A stretch of DNA of 64,000 bases from Saccharothrix sp. NRRL B-16348 (GTDB lineage Bacteria > Actinomycetota > Actinomycetes > Mycobacteriales > Pseudonocardiaceae), in NCBI RefSeq assembly GCF_001280085.1, contig NZ_LGED01000269.1, positions 1 to 64,000 on the forward strand, in the 5' to 3' direction. Shown here one piece after another: positions 1 through 7,763 of the stretch; positions within the stretch are counted from its first letter, which is position 1; every line of letters starts with the position of its first letter. A program made the translations under genes and the position numbers. The notes beneath the pieces were generated by a model. The model saw nothing but the letters and a program-made list of their open reading frames with translations, had not been told where the DNA came from and did not search any database.

Positions 1-1
1 C

Positions 2-85
2 GCGAAACTCCTCAAACGCCCCCACCACGTCACAGTCCGCCATGCCGGCCCGCCCCACCTGCACATCTTCACCAACACCGCCTAA
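2..85 (+). CDS. 3' end of an unidentified gene
   Basis: The frame starting at base 2 stays open from the window edge to a TAA at 83-85 and gives 27 residues ending HLHIFTNTA. It has strong G/C at third positions, as the neighbours do. Too little is present to assign a family. It probably belongs to the integrated element or lies just beyond its next module. Confidence 0.45.
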   Translation, partial: AKLLKRPHHVTVRHAGPPHLHIFTNTA

Positions 86-527
86 CTAAACGGCATTGGT
101 GTCAAGGGGGCACACCTTCCGTCCATTCTGGACTGTTGGGCTGGGCCTGCCCCCTTGACACGTGTGGTTGCCCTCGTGGAGGTGGGCGGGATGACACGAA
201 ACCCGGTCCCCGCTGGTTCGCGAGCTGTCACGGCGGTCTCGGTCATCCTGCTGGCCTGCCCGTCCGGCGAGGACATGATCTTTCGGGTTTGCGGACCCTG
301 GCGGGGTCGGTCGGCCGCTGTCCCGCTCGCCCGGTCCGGCCCTACCTCCCGTCGCCGGGCGCGGGTGGGTGGCCGAAGGCCGGGCCCCGCCCGCTTGCCC
401 GAGCGACACAAGGACGGGGCCGAAAAGGACCTGGCGAGCGGGGAGGACAGAGCGCGGCCGAGCGGCCCCGCCAGGGGCCGCCTTGATGAAGAAAAGAAAC
501 TCTGAACACGCGCGCGACGGCGGCAGG
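86..527. other. Intergenic region with no convincing gene
   Basis: Overlapping frames on both strands look like shadows: very rich in Arg, Pro and Gly, with no family signature. The only structure seen is the inverted repeat at 99-161. The stretch is the 3' side of both the partial gene at 2-85 and the Nudix gene. Confidence 0.6.
99..161. repeat. Perfect 14-bp inverted repeat, 35-bp spacer
   Basis: GTGTCAAGGGGGCA at 99-112 is matched exactly by its reverse complement at 148-161. It lies 13 bp after the stop of the partial gene. The long spacer and lack of a T-run make it an atypical terminator; a protein-binding or recombination site is also possible. Confidence 0.6.
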
Positions 528-956
528 TCAGGCCGGCAGAAGGTTCACGCCGTCGTGGACGCGGTGCTGGGTCTGCTGCTCGAAGGCGTCGAATACGCGG
601 ATGGCGTACGCCGGGTCAAGATGCTCGCGGACCTCGTCGCGGGTCATCCAGCGAACGGCGCTCGCTTCATCCGTCGTCGTGGTGTTCATCGTCAACGGGC
701 GACAACGGAAAACGAGAGCAACAACGCCGCGTGTGATGTTCTTGTAGACGCCGGTGAGTCGTTCGACCTCGACCGTGATGCCGCTCTCTTCCGCGATCTC
801 ACGCCGGACGCCGTCCTCAAAGGACTCGGCCAACTCCAGGACTCCGCCTGGAGCTTCCCAGTGTCCGTTGTCTCGGCGACGAATCACGAGCACGCGGTCA
901 CTGTCGTCCACCACGATGCCCGCGACGCTCACAGAGTGCTTCGGCGTGCCAGTCAT
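528..956 (-). CDS. Nudix hydrolase of the integrated element
   Basis: A 142-residue protein with a complete Nudix box at about residues 38-60: G, five residues, E, seven residues, then REIAEESGI, matching GX5EX7REUXEEXGU. Nudix enzymes hydrolyse nucleoside diphosphates linked to another moiety; the substrate here is unknown. Nudix genes are regular companions of korSA-type repressors in AICEs (pSAM2 has one). The ATG at 956 is chosen because it begins a typical Nudix N-terminus. A start at 1001 would add 15 atypical residues and overlap the operator. It is divergent from the repressor gene, so the shared 957-1027 region probably controls both. Confidence 0.85.
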   Translation of the reverse strand: MTGTPKHSVSVAGIVVDDSDRVLVIRRRDNGHWEAPGGVLELAESFEDGVRREIAEESGITVEVERLTGVYKNITRGVVALVFRCRPLTMNTTTTDEASAVRWMTRDEVREHLDPAYAIRVFDAFEQQTQHRVHDGVNLLPA

Positions 957-990
957 CAACACCACTGCCCTTCGCTCGGCATGTGAAAGA

Positions 991-1005
991 CTAGAACACA
1001 TCTAG
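991..1005. promoter_or_regulatory. Probable KorSA operator upstream of the GntR gene
   Basis: CTAGAACACATCTAG has CTAG half-sites in the divergent promoter region between the Nudix and GntR genes. The same TCTAGA core recurs in the palindromes at 1841-1883 before the next operon, as expected for an autoregulated repressor. Binding is inferred. Confidence 0.5.
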
Positions 1006-1027
1006 ACAAGCTGCGAGGAGCGAGCGG

Positions 1028-1807
1028 ATGCTACAGCTGGGCCAGGTCGACCGCGGCCTTGATCAGTCGCCTGCGAAGCAGATCGCCGCGATGCTCAGAG
1101 AGGCCGTGCGCTCGGGTGCGCTGGCGCCGGGCGAGCAACTGCCCTCCGAAGCCCAGCTCATCGAGCACTTCGGGGTAGCTCGGATGACCGTGCGGAACGC
1201 CCTTCAGGAGCTGCGCAACGAGGGCTTGGTGATGGCTGAGCACGGCAAAGGCACGTTCGTTCGCCCGATGCCGCCGGTTCGACGCATGGCCTCGGATCGG
1301 TTCGCACGCAAGCACCGCAAGGACGGCAAAGCCGCGTTCCTCGTGGAGGCGGACAAGGTCGGCTACCAGCCTGGCGTAGATCAAATCTCGGTGACGCGAG
1401 GGATCCCGCCGCGTGGCGTGGCCGAACGGCTGAGGCTCGAGCCAGACGCAGAGGTCGTGATCCGGGCACGACGGTACCTGGCCGATGGCCGGCCGGTGGA
1501 GACGGCCGTTTCCTACATCCCCGCAGCGATGGCGACCGGAACGCGGATCGAAGAACCTGACTCGGGGCCTGGTGGGATCTATGCCCGCCTTGAGGAGCAA
1601 GGCTACGTGCTGGACAAGTTCACCGAGGAAGTCGGCGCGCGGATGCCGACGCCTGATGAACGGCGGACGCTGGAGATCGGCGACGGCGTGCCTGTCCTGC
1701 TCGTGCTCCGGACCGCCTATGACACCGACGGAGTCGCGGTAGAGGTCTGTGACACGGTGAAGGTGGCACCTGCCTACCTGCTCGAATACGACTTCCCGGC
1801 CCGCTGA
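1028..1807 (+). CDS. GntR/HutC-family repressor, KorSA-like
   Basis: A 259-residue regulator with an N-terminal winged-helix GntR domain (about residues 15-80, including PSEAQLIEHFGVARMTVRNA) and a C-terminal UTRA ligand-binding domain (about 100-250). In pSAM2 the equivalent KorSA represses the activator and transfer genes and its own promoter. The start is the ATG at 1028, preceded by GAGGAG at 1015-1020. CTAG-type palindromes lie upstream of this gene and immediately downstream before the next gene. It is the probable master switch of the element. Confidence 0.9.
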   Translation: MLQLGQVDRGLDQSPAKQIAAMLREAVRSGALAPGEQLPSEAQLIEHFGVARMTVRNALQELRNEGLVMAEHGKGTFVRPMPPVRRMASDRFARKHRKDGKAAFLVEADKVGYQPGVDQISVTRGIPPRGVAERLRLEPDAEVVIRARRYLADGRPVETAVSYIPAAMATGTRIEEPDSGPGGIYARLEEQGYVLDKFTEEVGARMPTPDERRTLEIGDGVPVLLVLRTAYDTDGVAVEVCDTVKVAPAYLLEYDFPAR

Positions 1808-1820
1808 CCCTTCGCAAAAG

Positions 1821-1839
1821 CAACGGATCTCTGCCGTTG
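1821..1839 (+). terminator. Short hairpin after the repressor gene
   Basis: CAACGG at 1821-1826 pairs with CCGTTG at 1834-1839 across a 7-nt loop, 13 bp after the repressor stop. There is no T-run, so it is a weak terminator at best. Confidence 0.35.
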
Positions 1840-1840
1840 G

Positions 1841-1883
1841 ACTCCTCTAGACGTCTAGGCATGATGGAGTTGTCTAGAGGAGT
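1841..1883. promoter_or_regulatory. Nested palindromes: probable repressor operator of the transfer operon
   Basis: ACTCCTCTAGAC (1841-1852) and GTCTAGAGGAGT (1872-1883) form a perfect 12-bp inverted repeat. Inside lies a perfect 12-bp palindrome, CTAGACGTCTAG (1847-1858). Three TCTAGA-like half-sites thus sit 32-74 bp before the next gene, sharing the motif with the 991-1005 site. The best reading is binding of the GntR protein. Confidence 0.6.
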
Positions 1884-1914
1884 ACCCCGTGCTCCGCGAT
1901 CAATGGAGGCAGAC

Positions 1915-2247
1915 GTGCGAGACATCCCGGTGGTGTTGAGCGGTTGGCGGTTGATGGTGACGGAGGAGCCCGCGCTGAAGACGCGTGAGGTGGACGGCAC
2001 CTCGGAGATCGTGACGGACCGGGACGGCGTGTCCCAGTTCGTGGTGTCGGTGTTCGCGAAGTCCAAGGGGCAGAAGGGTGAGGAGATCCGCGTGACCCTC
2101 GGGACGGACCCGGGTCCGGGTTTCGAGGACGGCACGTTGGTGGAGCTGGTGGGCGCGACGGTGTCGCCGTACAGCTTCAAGAACGGCAAGGGCGAGACCG
2201 TGTCCGGTCTGGCGTGGCGCGCAGCGGGCTTGAAGCCGCTCGGCTGA
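1915..2247 (+). CDS. Conserved AICE protein of unknown function
   Basis: A 110-residue soluble protein starting at GTG 1915 behind GGAGG at 1905-1909; an upstream in-frame ATG at 1903 would overlap that ribosome site. It begins MRDIPVVLSGWRL and contains beta-rich segments such as EIRVTLGTDP and GTLVELVGATVSPY. Similar small proteins commonly follow korSA in AICEs, but I cannot assign a function. It follows the CTAG operator, so it is probably the first gene of a repressed unit. Confidence 0.7.
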   Translation: MRDIPVVLSGWRLMVTEEPALKTREVDGTSEIVTDRDGVSQFVVSVFAKSKGQKGEEIRVTLGTDPGPGFEDGTLVELVGATVSPYSFKNGKGETVSGLAWRAAGLKPLG

Positions 2248-2471
2248 TCTGTCCTGCGCTTGCCTGTCCGTTTCGAGAATCGGGCTCCTGTGGCCACGTG
2301 AACCGCACCGCTTCGTCGGAGTAGGCCGTGCTGCCGCGAGCGGGAGTTCCGTTTGTTCCTTGAGAATTCCACAGTGGATAGATCCATGCCGAAATTCGGC
2401 ATAATGTGCCGAGATGTTCGGCGGTGCCAGGAATGTGGATGCCCTGGCACCTGCCGTGCGGCTCGCGGGCG
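2248..2471. other. Convergent intergenic region with three palindromes
   Basis: No gene is seen. ATGCCGAA-A-TTCGGCAT (2386-2402) is a perfect palindrome; GCCGA/TCGGC (2408-2421) repeats the same half-site; GGTGCCAGG (2423-2431) pairs with CCTGGCACC (2443-2451). The last is placed to terminate the leftward gene ending at 2472. The two TGCCGA-type sites look more like protein-binding sites. Confidence 0.5.
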
Positions 2472-2707
2472 TTAGTCCTTGCCGATGATGACGTGGACTT
2501 GAGTGCCGTATTCGGCGGCTATCTCATAGAGCCGGTTTACCGTGTCGACGGGGAGAGCGTCCCTGTCGGTTTCGATGATCCACGTTCCGGCACTTTTCTG
2601 AAAGATTGCTCCCGTTTCTTTGACGGCCTCTCTTTGTTCGTCCCATCGAGGCCCGTCCATGGGGCGAGTTTGATCCGGATGAGGTCGGTCCGTTCGTGTT
2701 CCTCCAT
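2472..2707 (-). pseudogene. Small AICE gene, apparently frameshifted
   Basis: Two frames on the minus strand read as one protein if a single C is restored in the run at about 2656-2661. The N-terminal frame gives MEEHERTDLIRIKLAP from ATG 2707; the next frame continues MDGPRWDEQREAVKET and runs to IIGKD at 2472. The joined product would be about 79 residues with normal composition. A separate gene starting at the internal ATG (about 2660) is the alternative. Function unknown. It is the only leftward gene between the repressor and traB. Confidence 0.5.
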
Positions 2708-2779
2708 GAAGGGGATCTTGCCACGTGATGTACGTGGTGGGCGTGGTCTCTTCGGGTGTTGTGAGCGAGGGGAGTTGTG

Positions 2780-3076
2780 ATGGGTGGTTCGGACAAGCAT
2801 GAGATGACGCGCGATGAGATCCGCGCGTTGTCCGAGGATGCGACACCGTTTTGGTACGGAGATGATCGTCAGACGATTGTAGCTTTGACGGTGCGCCCCG
2901 AGGGGGTGGAGGTGTCGCTGACGTGTTTCGCGACGGATGAGCAGTTGTCCACGGTTGTCGAGTGGAAGGAGTTCGACAACATCGCGGCTGACGTGCCGTC
3001 GGTGGTGGCGTCGGGTGCGCTGTCTCGTAAGGAAGGCCGGCCGATTCACATCAGACGGCCGATTGGAAGCGATTAA
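2780..3076 (+). CDS. Unidentified AICE accessory protein
   Basis: A 98-residue acidic protein starting at ATG 2780, with GAGGGGAG at 2767-2774. An adjacent GTG at 2777 is possible. It contains ALTVRPEGVEVSLTCFATDE and VVEWKEFDNI, but no family I recognise. It opens a run of three closely spaced small genes before traB. Confidence 0.65.
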   Translation: MGGSDKHEMTRDEIRALSEDATPFWYGDDRQTIVALTVRPEGVEVSLTCFATDEQLSTVVEWKEFDNIAADVPSVVASGALSRKEGRPIHIRRPIGSD

Positions 3077-3088
3077 CGGGAGGTGGAT

Positions 3089-3355
3089 GTGGTGGAGATC
3101 GTGAACAAGGCGGCGCAGGAGAACTACGCAACGTTCCGGGCCGCGATCGTGTTGTTGCAGGAGACCGTGGACGAGCACGTGCGGGGGTTCATCGCGAAGG
3201 CGGAGGACGCGGACATCCCGGCGGACGCGTGGGCGGTGCCGGACGCGGATGAGCTGAAGTCGTTGTGCGACAAGGCGGTCCGTGAGATCGAGGAGTTCAC
3301 GAAGGACGCGAAGAAGTACGAGGCGGAGCTGGTCTCGCGGAACTGGAGGGTCTGA
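3089..3355 (+). CDS. Unidentified helical AICE protein
   Basis: An 88-residue protein that looks almost wholly alpha-helical (MVEIVNKAAQENYATFRAAI, then LCDKAVREIEEFTKDAKKYE). GTG 3089 is preferred, with GGGAGG at 3078-3083; GTG 3083 would lie on the ribosome site. The gene starts 12 bp after the preceding stop and ends 2 bp before the next ATG, so the three genes are probably cotranscribed. Confidence 0.65.
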   Translation: MVEIVNKAAQENYATFRAAIVLLQETVDEHVRGFIAKAEDADIPADAWAVPDADELKSLCDKAVREIEEFTKDAKKYEAELVSRNWRV

Positions 3356-3357
3356 TC

Positions 3358-3549
3358 ATGGCGGCTCGTTACGGCGCGGATCAGGCGGTCGACGCGATCG
3401 ACCAGGCGATGAACCAGCTCAAGGAGGCGGTGGACGGGATGCCGTTCGCGCGGTTCCGCTTCACCGGTCAGCACAAGGCGGTGACCCGTGCGGTCGCGGA
3501 CTTGGCGGTCGCGATGCAGGACGTGAAGCCGTATTTGAAGGATGTCTAG
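3358..3549 (+). CDS. Unidentified small AICE protein
   Basis: A 63-residue product, MAARYGADQAVDAIDQAMNQ at the start, predicted helical with a basic middle. Its ATG follows the previous stop after 2 bp, so it is translationally linked. Such small genes are frequent ahead of traB in AICEs; I do not recognise the family. Confidence 0.6.
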   Translation: MAARYGADQAVDAIDQAMNQLKEAVDGMPFARFRFTGQHKAVTRAVADLAVAMQDVKPYLKDV

Positions 3550-3619
3550 ACCGCCGTCCGGCGGTGCGATTTCTTGCCAGGGGCCCGATCACGCCGAGTG
3601 TGGCTGGTCGGGTCCCTGG
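3550..3619 (+). terminator. Two hairpins ahead of traB
   Basis: ACCGCCG/CGGCGGT (3550-3565) is a perfect 7-bp stem with a 2-nt loop starting at the last base of the preceding stop. CCAGGGGCCCGATCA (3577-3591) pairs with TGGTCGGGTCCCTGG (3605-3619) at 13 of 15 positions. Together they could terminate or attenuate transcription between the small genes and traB. Confidence 0.5.
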
Positions 3620-3651
3620 TTTCCAGGATCTAGTGAAATGGGGTGACTGTC

Positions 3652-5021
3652 ATGCCGAAACCGACGCGTAGGCCGGGGTTGGAGTTCCGCGCGATCAAGT
3701 GGGGTTTCCAGCACCCCGGTATGGCGACGGTCCCGCCGGGTCTGGCCGCTGCGGTCGCGAAGAGCGCGGTGGAGTTGGGGTTGCCGACCACGGGCGGTCT
3801 CGTCGGCGGCGCGCTGCTGGGCGTGGCGGGTTGGTATCGGGGTCATCCGGCGTCGTTCGACCAGGTGGCCGCGCCGTGGCTGCGGGCGTTGCGTCGTCGG
3901 TGGCTGACCTACGTGGGGCGCCGGTGGGCGGACATCCTGATGGACTGCGACTGGTCACGGTCAACCGCCGTACCGACGCGATGGTGGTGCCCCGGATCCT
4001 GCGGGTGCGGTCGGCGTCGCCGTCGATCGACACGCTGCACGTGCGGCTCAACCGCGGGCAGACGCCGTCGTTGTTCGAGGAGCGCGCGGACGCCTTGGCG
4101 CACGCTCTGCTGGCGCAGCGGGTCGCGGTGGTGAAGATCAAGCCGCAGGTGATCGGCCTGGTGATCGAGCGGGAGAACCCGTTCGGCTCCGACCCGATCC
4201 CGGCGATCGACCTGCCGCACGCGGCCGACGAGGTCGACCTGGGCGCGATCGAGCTGGGCGACACGGAGTACGGCACGGCCTGGACCCAGTCGCTCCTCGG
4301 CCAGCACCTGTTCGTCGCCGGTGCCACGGGCTCGGGCAAGGGCTCGCTGTTGTGGTCGCCGTTGCGGGGCATGGCTCCGCTGCTGCGGGACCGTGTGGTG
4401 CTGCCGGACGTGATCGACCTGAAGGAGGGCATGGAGACCGAGATCGGTGCTCCGTTGTTCCACCGCCGGGCGATCGAGTGGGCCGATGCGGTGTCGGTGG
4501 TCGAGTCGTTCCGCGACGAGTTGAAGGCGCGGCAGGCGGTGCTGCGGGAGCAGGGTAGGCGGAAGTTCACGCCGTCGGTGGAGACGCCGTTGCGGCTGTT
4601 GCAGATCGATGAGCTGGGCATGATGACGTCCTACGGTCCGGCGTCCGAGGTGCGCGGTGTGCTCAAGCTGCTCTCGGAGATCATGACGCAGGGTCGGGCG
4701 GCGGGCTTCGGTGTGTGCGGCTACGTGCAGGAGCCGACGAAGGACACGGTCCCGGTCCGGGAGCTGTTCACCGCGCGGGTGTGCCTGTCGGTGACCTCGC
4801 AGAGCCAGGTGGACATGGTCCTGGGTGACGGGATGCGGCTGCGCGGTGCGCTGGCTGACGAGATCCCGCTGGACCCCGCGCACGCCGGGATCGGGTTCGT
4901 GGTGGAGCAGGGCTCCCGCAACCCGCTGCGTGTGCGCGCCTCCTTCCAGACCGACCAGGACATCCGCGACCTGGTCGCGTTCGTCACCTCGGGTCGTCCG
5001 CGCCTGCACGCGGTCGCCTGA
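3652..5021 (+). pseudogene. traB: TraB/FtsK-SpoIIIE-type DNA translocase, frameshifted
   Basis: This encodes the conjugative translocase of AICEs, a hexameric ATPase that moves double-stranded DNA between mycelia. The first 100 codons (MPKPTRRPGLEFRAIKW... DILMDCD) are in the frame of ATG 3652. The rest (LVTVNRRTDAMVVPRIL... to the TGA at 5021) is in another frame that joins if one C is added after 3951. The joined protein of about 456 residues has Walker A GATGSGKGS near residue 224, Walker B LLQIDELG near 316, and SVTSQSQVDMVLGD near its C-terminus. As sequenced the ATPase part lacks a start. Sequencing error is possible; no slippery heptamer supports programmed frameshifting. Confidence 0.85.
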
Positions 5022-5095
5022 CCTCTCACACGTCTCTTGCGGCAGTTCCCGTTGCCGCGCAAGCACATCACGTGATCCGAAGTGGAGGAACAACC

Positions 5096-5311
5096 ATGTG
5101 GAACCTGGGTATCCGGCTGTGGGCAGCGTGGCGGTTCGCGCTGTTCCTCGCCGTCGTGGGCGGGGTGCTGTTCGTCGTCTACCAGGTCAACGGCACCGGC
5201 GCCTTCTTCGTGTGGACGCTCGTGCTCGCCCTGTCCGGTGTGGTGGCGGTGTTCTACATCCTGCGGGACTTCGTCCGCCGTGAGGTCGAGCACCGACGCG
5301 GGCGGCTGTGA
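5096..5311 (+). CDS. Small two-helix membrane protein of the transfer region
   Basis: A 71-residue protein from ATG 5096 (GGAGGAA at 5084-5090). Two hydrophobic segments (about residues 12-30 and 34-55) are followed by a basic tail, RREVEHRRGRL. It lies directly after traB and overlaps the next ATG by one base. A role as a spread (Spd)-like protein is suggested by position and topology only. Confidence 0.65.
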   Translation: MWNLGIRLWAAWRFALFLAVVGGVLFVVYQVNGTGAFFVWTLVLALSGVVAVFYILRDFVRREVEHRRGRL

Positions 5312-5748
5312 TGGCCCGGATCCGCGCCCGTGGCGCAACCCGTGCTCCTCGACCGCGCGGCGGGATCGACCCCGGTCAGGCCGATCTGTTCGCCGATGAC
5401 TGGAAGCGGTCCGCTGCCACGTCCGGGCAGAAGCCGGTGGCGGTGGCGGGGTTCGGCGGTACTCCGGACCTGGTGCCGCAGGTGCTCGCCGACATCACGG
5501 CCGGTTTGGTCGGACAGCTCGACCCGTCCGGCAGGGTGGTGGTGCTCGATGGTGACGGGCACTGCCGCCATGCCGATGACGACGTCGCCACGGTGGTGGA
5601 GTCGCTGATCAAGCAGCGCTACGCGGCCCAAGGCGAGTTCACCACTCAACTGCATGGCGTGATCCGCAAGAACGCCTACGTGCTGGCTCTGACGAACTCC
5701 GGCCACGCCATGCGTGCCCGCTGGTCGAACCTGCGGGGTGCCGGATGA
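5311..5748 (+). CDS. Unidentified AICE protein
   Basis: A 145-residue protein with a basic N-terminus (MARIRARGATRAPRPRG), then DPGQADLFADDW and an alpha/beta region. The last 50 residues (VESLIKQRYAAQGEFTTQLH...) could be a winged-helix fold. Start ATG 5311 overlaps the previous stop by 1 bp and its own end overlaps the next gene by 4 bp. Function unknown. Confidence 0.6.
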   Translation: MARIRARGATRAPRPRGGIDPGQADLFADDWKRSAATSGQKPVAVAGFGGTPDLVPQVLADITAGLVGQLDPSGRVVVLDGDGHCRHADDDVATVVESLIKQRYAAQGEFTTQLHGVIRKNAYVLALTNSGHAMRARWSNLRGAG

Positions 5749-6023
5749 GCCACGCCGACCGCTTCACCTTCGACCTGAAGCAGCCCACCCGTACTGCTGC
5801 GGCTGTGCTGGCCGAGCTGTCGAACCTGCGGCTGGTCGCCGGGTGGGCGGCCGAGTACGACGACCTGGTGCGTCGCTACGCCGACGACAACGGCGTGCTG
5901 CCCGACGGCAAGGCGGTCGAGGCGGCCGAACTCGCCCACAAGATCTACGTGGAGCTGTCCTGGGAGGCGGACCACTACCGCCGACTGTCCATGGAACACA
6001 GGGAAGGAACGCCACGCCGATGA
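5745..6023 (+). CDS. Unidentified small AICE protein
   Basis: A 92-residue acidic, mostly helical protein (AAVLAELSNLRLVAGWAAEY, VEAAELAHKIYVELSWEADH). ATG 5745 overlaps the previous TGA in an ATGA, and the next gene overlaps it the same way, so these genes are translationally coupled. No function assigned. Confidence 0.6.
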   Translation: MSHADRFTFDLKQPTRTAAAVLAELSNLRLVAGWAAEYDDLVRRYADDNGVLPDGKAVEAAELAHKIYVELSWEADHYRRLSMEHREGTPRR

Positions 6024-6376
6024 CGGGTCCGAACCTCGGAAGTTCCTCCCGCATCGTCGACGAACTTCCTCATGACCTGGTGCTGCTGATGGTGGAGGTG
6101 ATGGACCTGGCCCGCGGCGGGGCCCTGTACATCCAGTCCAACGCCGTGTCGTCGACGGCCTGGTGCTGCTGGTCCCGCGAGTCGTCGTATCGCCTCAGCC
6201 CTGATCACGGCGCGGTCGTGGAGTGGCTGGAGTCGCGCGGCATGTTGTGGCTGGAGCCGCATCACCTGGGTTTCGACGACGAGTGCGAACCGATGGCAGT
6301 CGACCTTGTGTCACTGACCGACAACGGCCGCGACGGCTACGAGATGTTGATCGAGCGCCTGCGCACCGATGGCTGA
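6020..6376 (+). CDS. Unidentified AICE protein
   Basis: A 118-residue protein from ATG 6020 (ATGA overlap). Features such as VVEWLESRGMLWLEPHHLGF followed by VSLTDNGRDGYEMLIERLRT resemble a winged-helix C-terminal half, and the next gene's product has a similar layout. Two adjacent Cys residues occur near residue 50. Function unknown. Confidence 0.55.
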   Translation: MTGPNLGSSSRIVDELPHDLVLLMVEVMDLARGGALYIQSNAVSSTAWCCWSRESSYRLSPDHGAVVEWLESRGMLWLEPHHLGFDDECEPMAVDLVSLTDNGRDGYEMLIERLRTDG

Positions 6377-6432
6377 TCCGCCGTCGGGCAACCCGCTCGT
6401 CCACACAACACCGAATGGGAAGGAAACATCTG

Positions 6433-6786
6433 ATGCCCGAGACGGGGAACATGCCGCCGCTGCCGGACTGGAAGAAGACCGATCCGCCGGACTGGATCAA
6501 GGACGATGTGGTCAAGATGCTGCGCGCAGCGATCGCTGACCGGCTCTACACCCGTCTGGGCAGCCCGGGTGGGCCGTCGGGATGGTTCTACGACCACGCG
6601 GAGCAGGCGCGACAGGCCACCTACGACGAGTCGGAGGTGATCGCCCTGTTGGAGGAGCACGGCTGTCTGATCGCGGGACAGACCCGCGTGCTGAAGGACG
6701 AGTCCGGCGAACCGTTCAACGCCGACCACCTGGAGATCACACCCGCCGGTCGCGAGCTGTTCGCGCGGCTCAACCCGACGAGGTGA
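6433..6786 (+). CDS. Unidentified AICE protein, possibly winged helix
   Basis: A 117-residue protein starting at ATG 6433 behind GGGAAGGAAA. The C-terminal part (VIALLEEHGCLIAGQTRVLK, then LEITPAGRELFARL) has the spacing of a winged-helix recognition helix and wing, like its neighbour at 6020. The stop overlaps the next GTG by 4 bp. Confidence 0.55.
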   Translation: MPETGNMPPLPDWKKTDPPDWIKDDVVKMLRAAIADRLYTRLGSPGGPSGWFYDHAEQARQATYDESEVIALLEEHGCLIAGQTRVLKDESGEPFNADHLEITPAGRELFARLNPTR

Positions 6787-7622
6787 CACCGGTGCGGGCC
6801 GACGACTCCGACGGGATCGACGTTCAGGCGGGGGTCACGAAACGGGTCGTGGGCCTGCGCCGCAAGAAGGCCGAGTCGGCGCAACTGCGCGGCCTGGTGG
6901 ACGACCCCGACATGGTGGCGGTGCGGATCGAGTCGCAACGCCGGTTGATCACGCGCGGCATGTGGTTCTTCCTCGCCCTGGGCCTCGGCTTCACCACCGC
7001 CGGGGTCCAGGACTTCCTCGCCGGTCACCGCTCGGTCACCGACCCGCTGTGGTGGGCGGCGTGGCTGGCCGAACCGATGCTCGCCGGGATTCTGATCATG
7101 TTGTTGGTGTTCGAGTCCGAGGTGCTGCACCGGGGCGTGCCGGTCGACTCCAAGTGGGTGGACTGGCTCAAGCGCGTCCTGCTCGGCTCGACGCTGTTCA
7201 TGAACGTCTACCCCACGATCGCGGTGCGGGCCGGTGAGCGGTTCGAGGTCGGCAACCTCGCCATCCACGTCATGGTGCCGGTCGTGGTGTTCGGCGTCGC
7301 CGAGGTCATGCCCGTGATCCAGCAACGCATGAACCAGGCCATCACCGACGCCTACCGCGCCGCCAACACCACCACGCCCCGACCCGCACCGGCGCCCACC
7401 GCGGCTGCGGCACGGCCGGTCCAGGCGGCGTTGGCCACCGGTACCCGGCTCAAGCTGCCGGACCCGATCCGTGACGCGGTCAAGGCCAAGGTCGACCAGG
7501 TCGCCGCCGAAGGTCGCGTGCTGACCGCCGACGACGTCCGCCAGGCGGTGCGCGTCCCGGCCGATCTCGCGGACCGCATCGTCGCCGAAGTCGCGGCCCA
7601 CAACGGGCACGCCTTCACCTGA
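6783..7622 (+). CDS. Membrane protein of AICE/plasmid type (DUF2637-like)
   Basis: A 279-residue protein with three or four membrane helices between about residues 58 and 180 (MWFFLALGLGFTTAGVQDFL, PMLAGILIMLLVFE, VMVPVVVFGVAEVM). A Pro/Ala-rich linker follows, then a soluble C-terminal region ending VAAHNGHAFT that could hold a helix-turn-helix. This layout matches DUF2637 proteins found with rep genes on actinomycete plasmids. GTG 6783 overlaps the preceding stop; GTG 6792 is possible. A role in transfer or regulation is inferred from context. Confidence 0.65.
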   Translation: MTPVRADDSDGIDVQAGVTKRVVGLRRKKAESAQLRGLVDDPDMVAVRIESQRRLITRGMWFFLALGLGFTTAGVQDFLAGHRSVTDPLWWAAWLAEPMLAGILIMLLVFESEVLHRGVPVDSKWVDWLKRVLLGSTLFMNVYPTIAVRAGERFEVGNLAIHVMVPVVVFGVAEVMPVIQQRMNQAITDAYRAANTTTPRPAPAPTAAAARPVQAALATGTRLKLPDPIRDAVKAKVDQVAAEGRVLTADDVRQAVRVPADLADRIVAEVAAHNGHAFT

Positions 7623-7655
7623 TCCACGGCAGGAACCCCTACCTGCCCTCATGAG

Positions 7656-7687
7656 CGGGGCACGGCCACTCCCCTGGCCGTGCCCCG
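7656..7687 (+). terminator. Strong intrinsic terminator before rep
   Basis: CGGGGCACGGCCA (7656-7668) pairs perfectly over 13 bp with 7675-7687 around a 6-nt loop, followed by TTTCTCG. It separates the transfer/accessory operon from the rep-xis-int operon. Confidence 0.8.
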
Positions 7688-7763
7688 TTTCTCGTCACGC
7701 TCCGTCTACCGACGCCAGCTGGCGTTCGTCACCACCTGTAACCACTGAAAGGAGGTGTCGTCT

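Noticed and set aside
86..527. Several overlapping 100-residue frames on both strands
   Set aside because: Arg/Pro/Gly-rich shadows of high-GC DNA with no ribosome sites or family features.
1..600. Left attachment site of the AICE
   Set aside because: No copy of the tRNA-Met 3' end was found in this part of the window; the left end must lie outside.
3940..3960. Programmed frameshifting in traB
   Set aside because: No slippery heptamer or following structure at the junction; a single missing C explains the frame change more simply.
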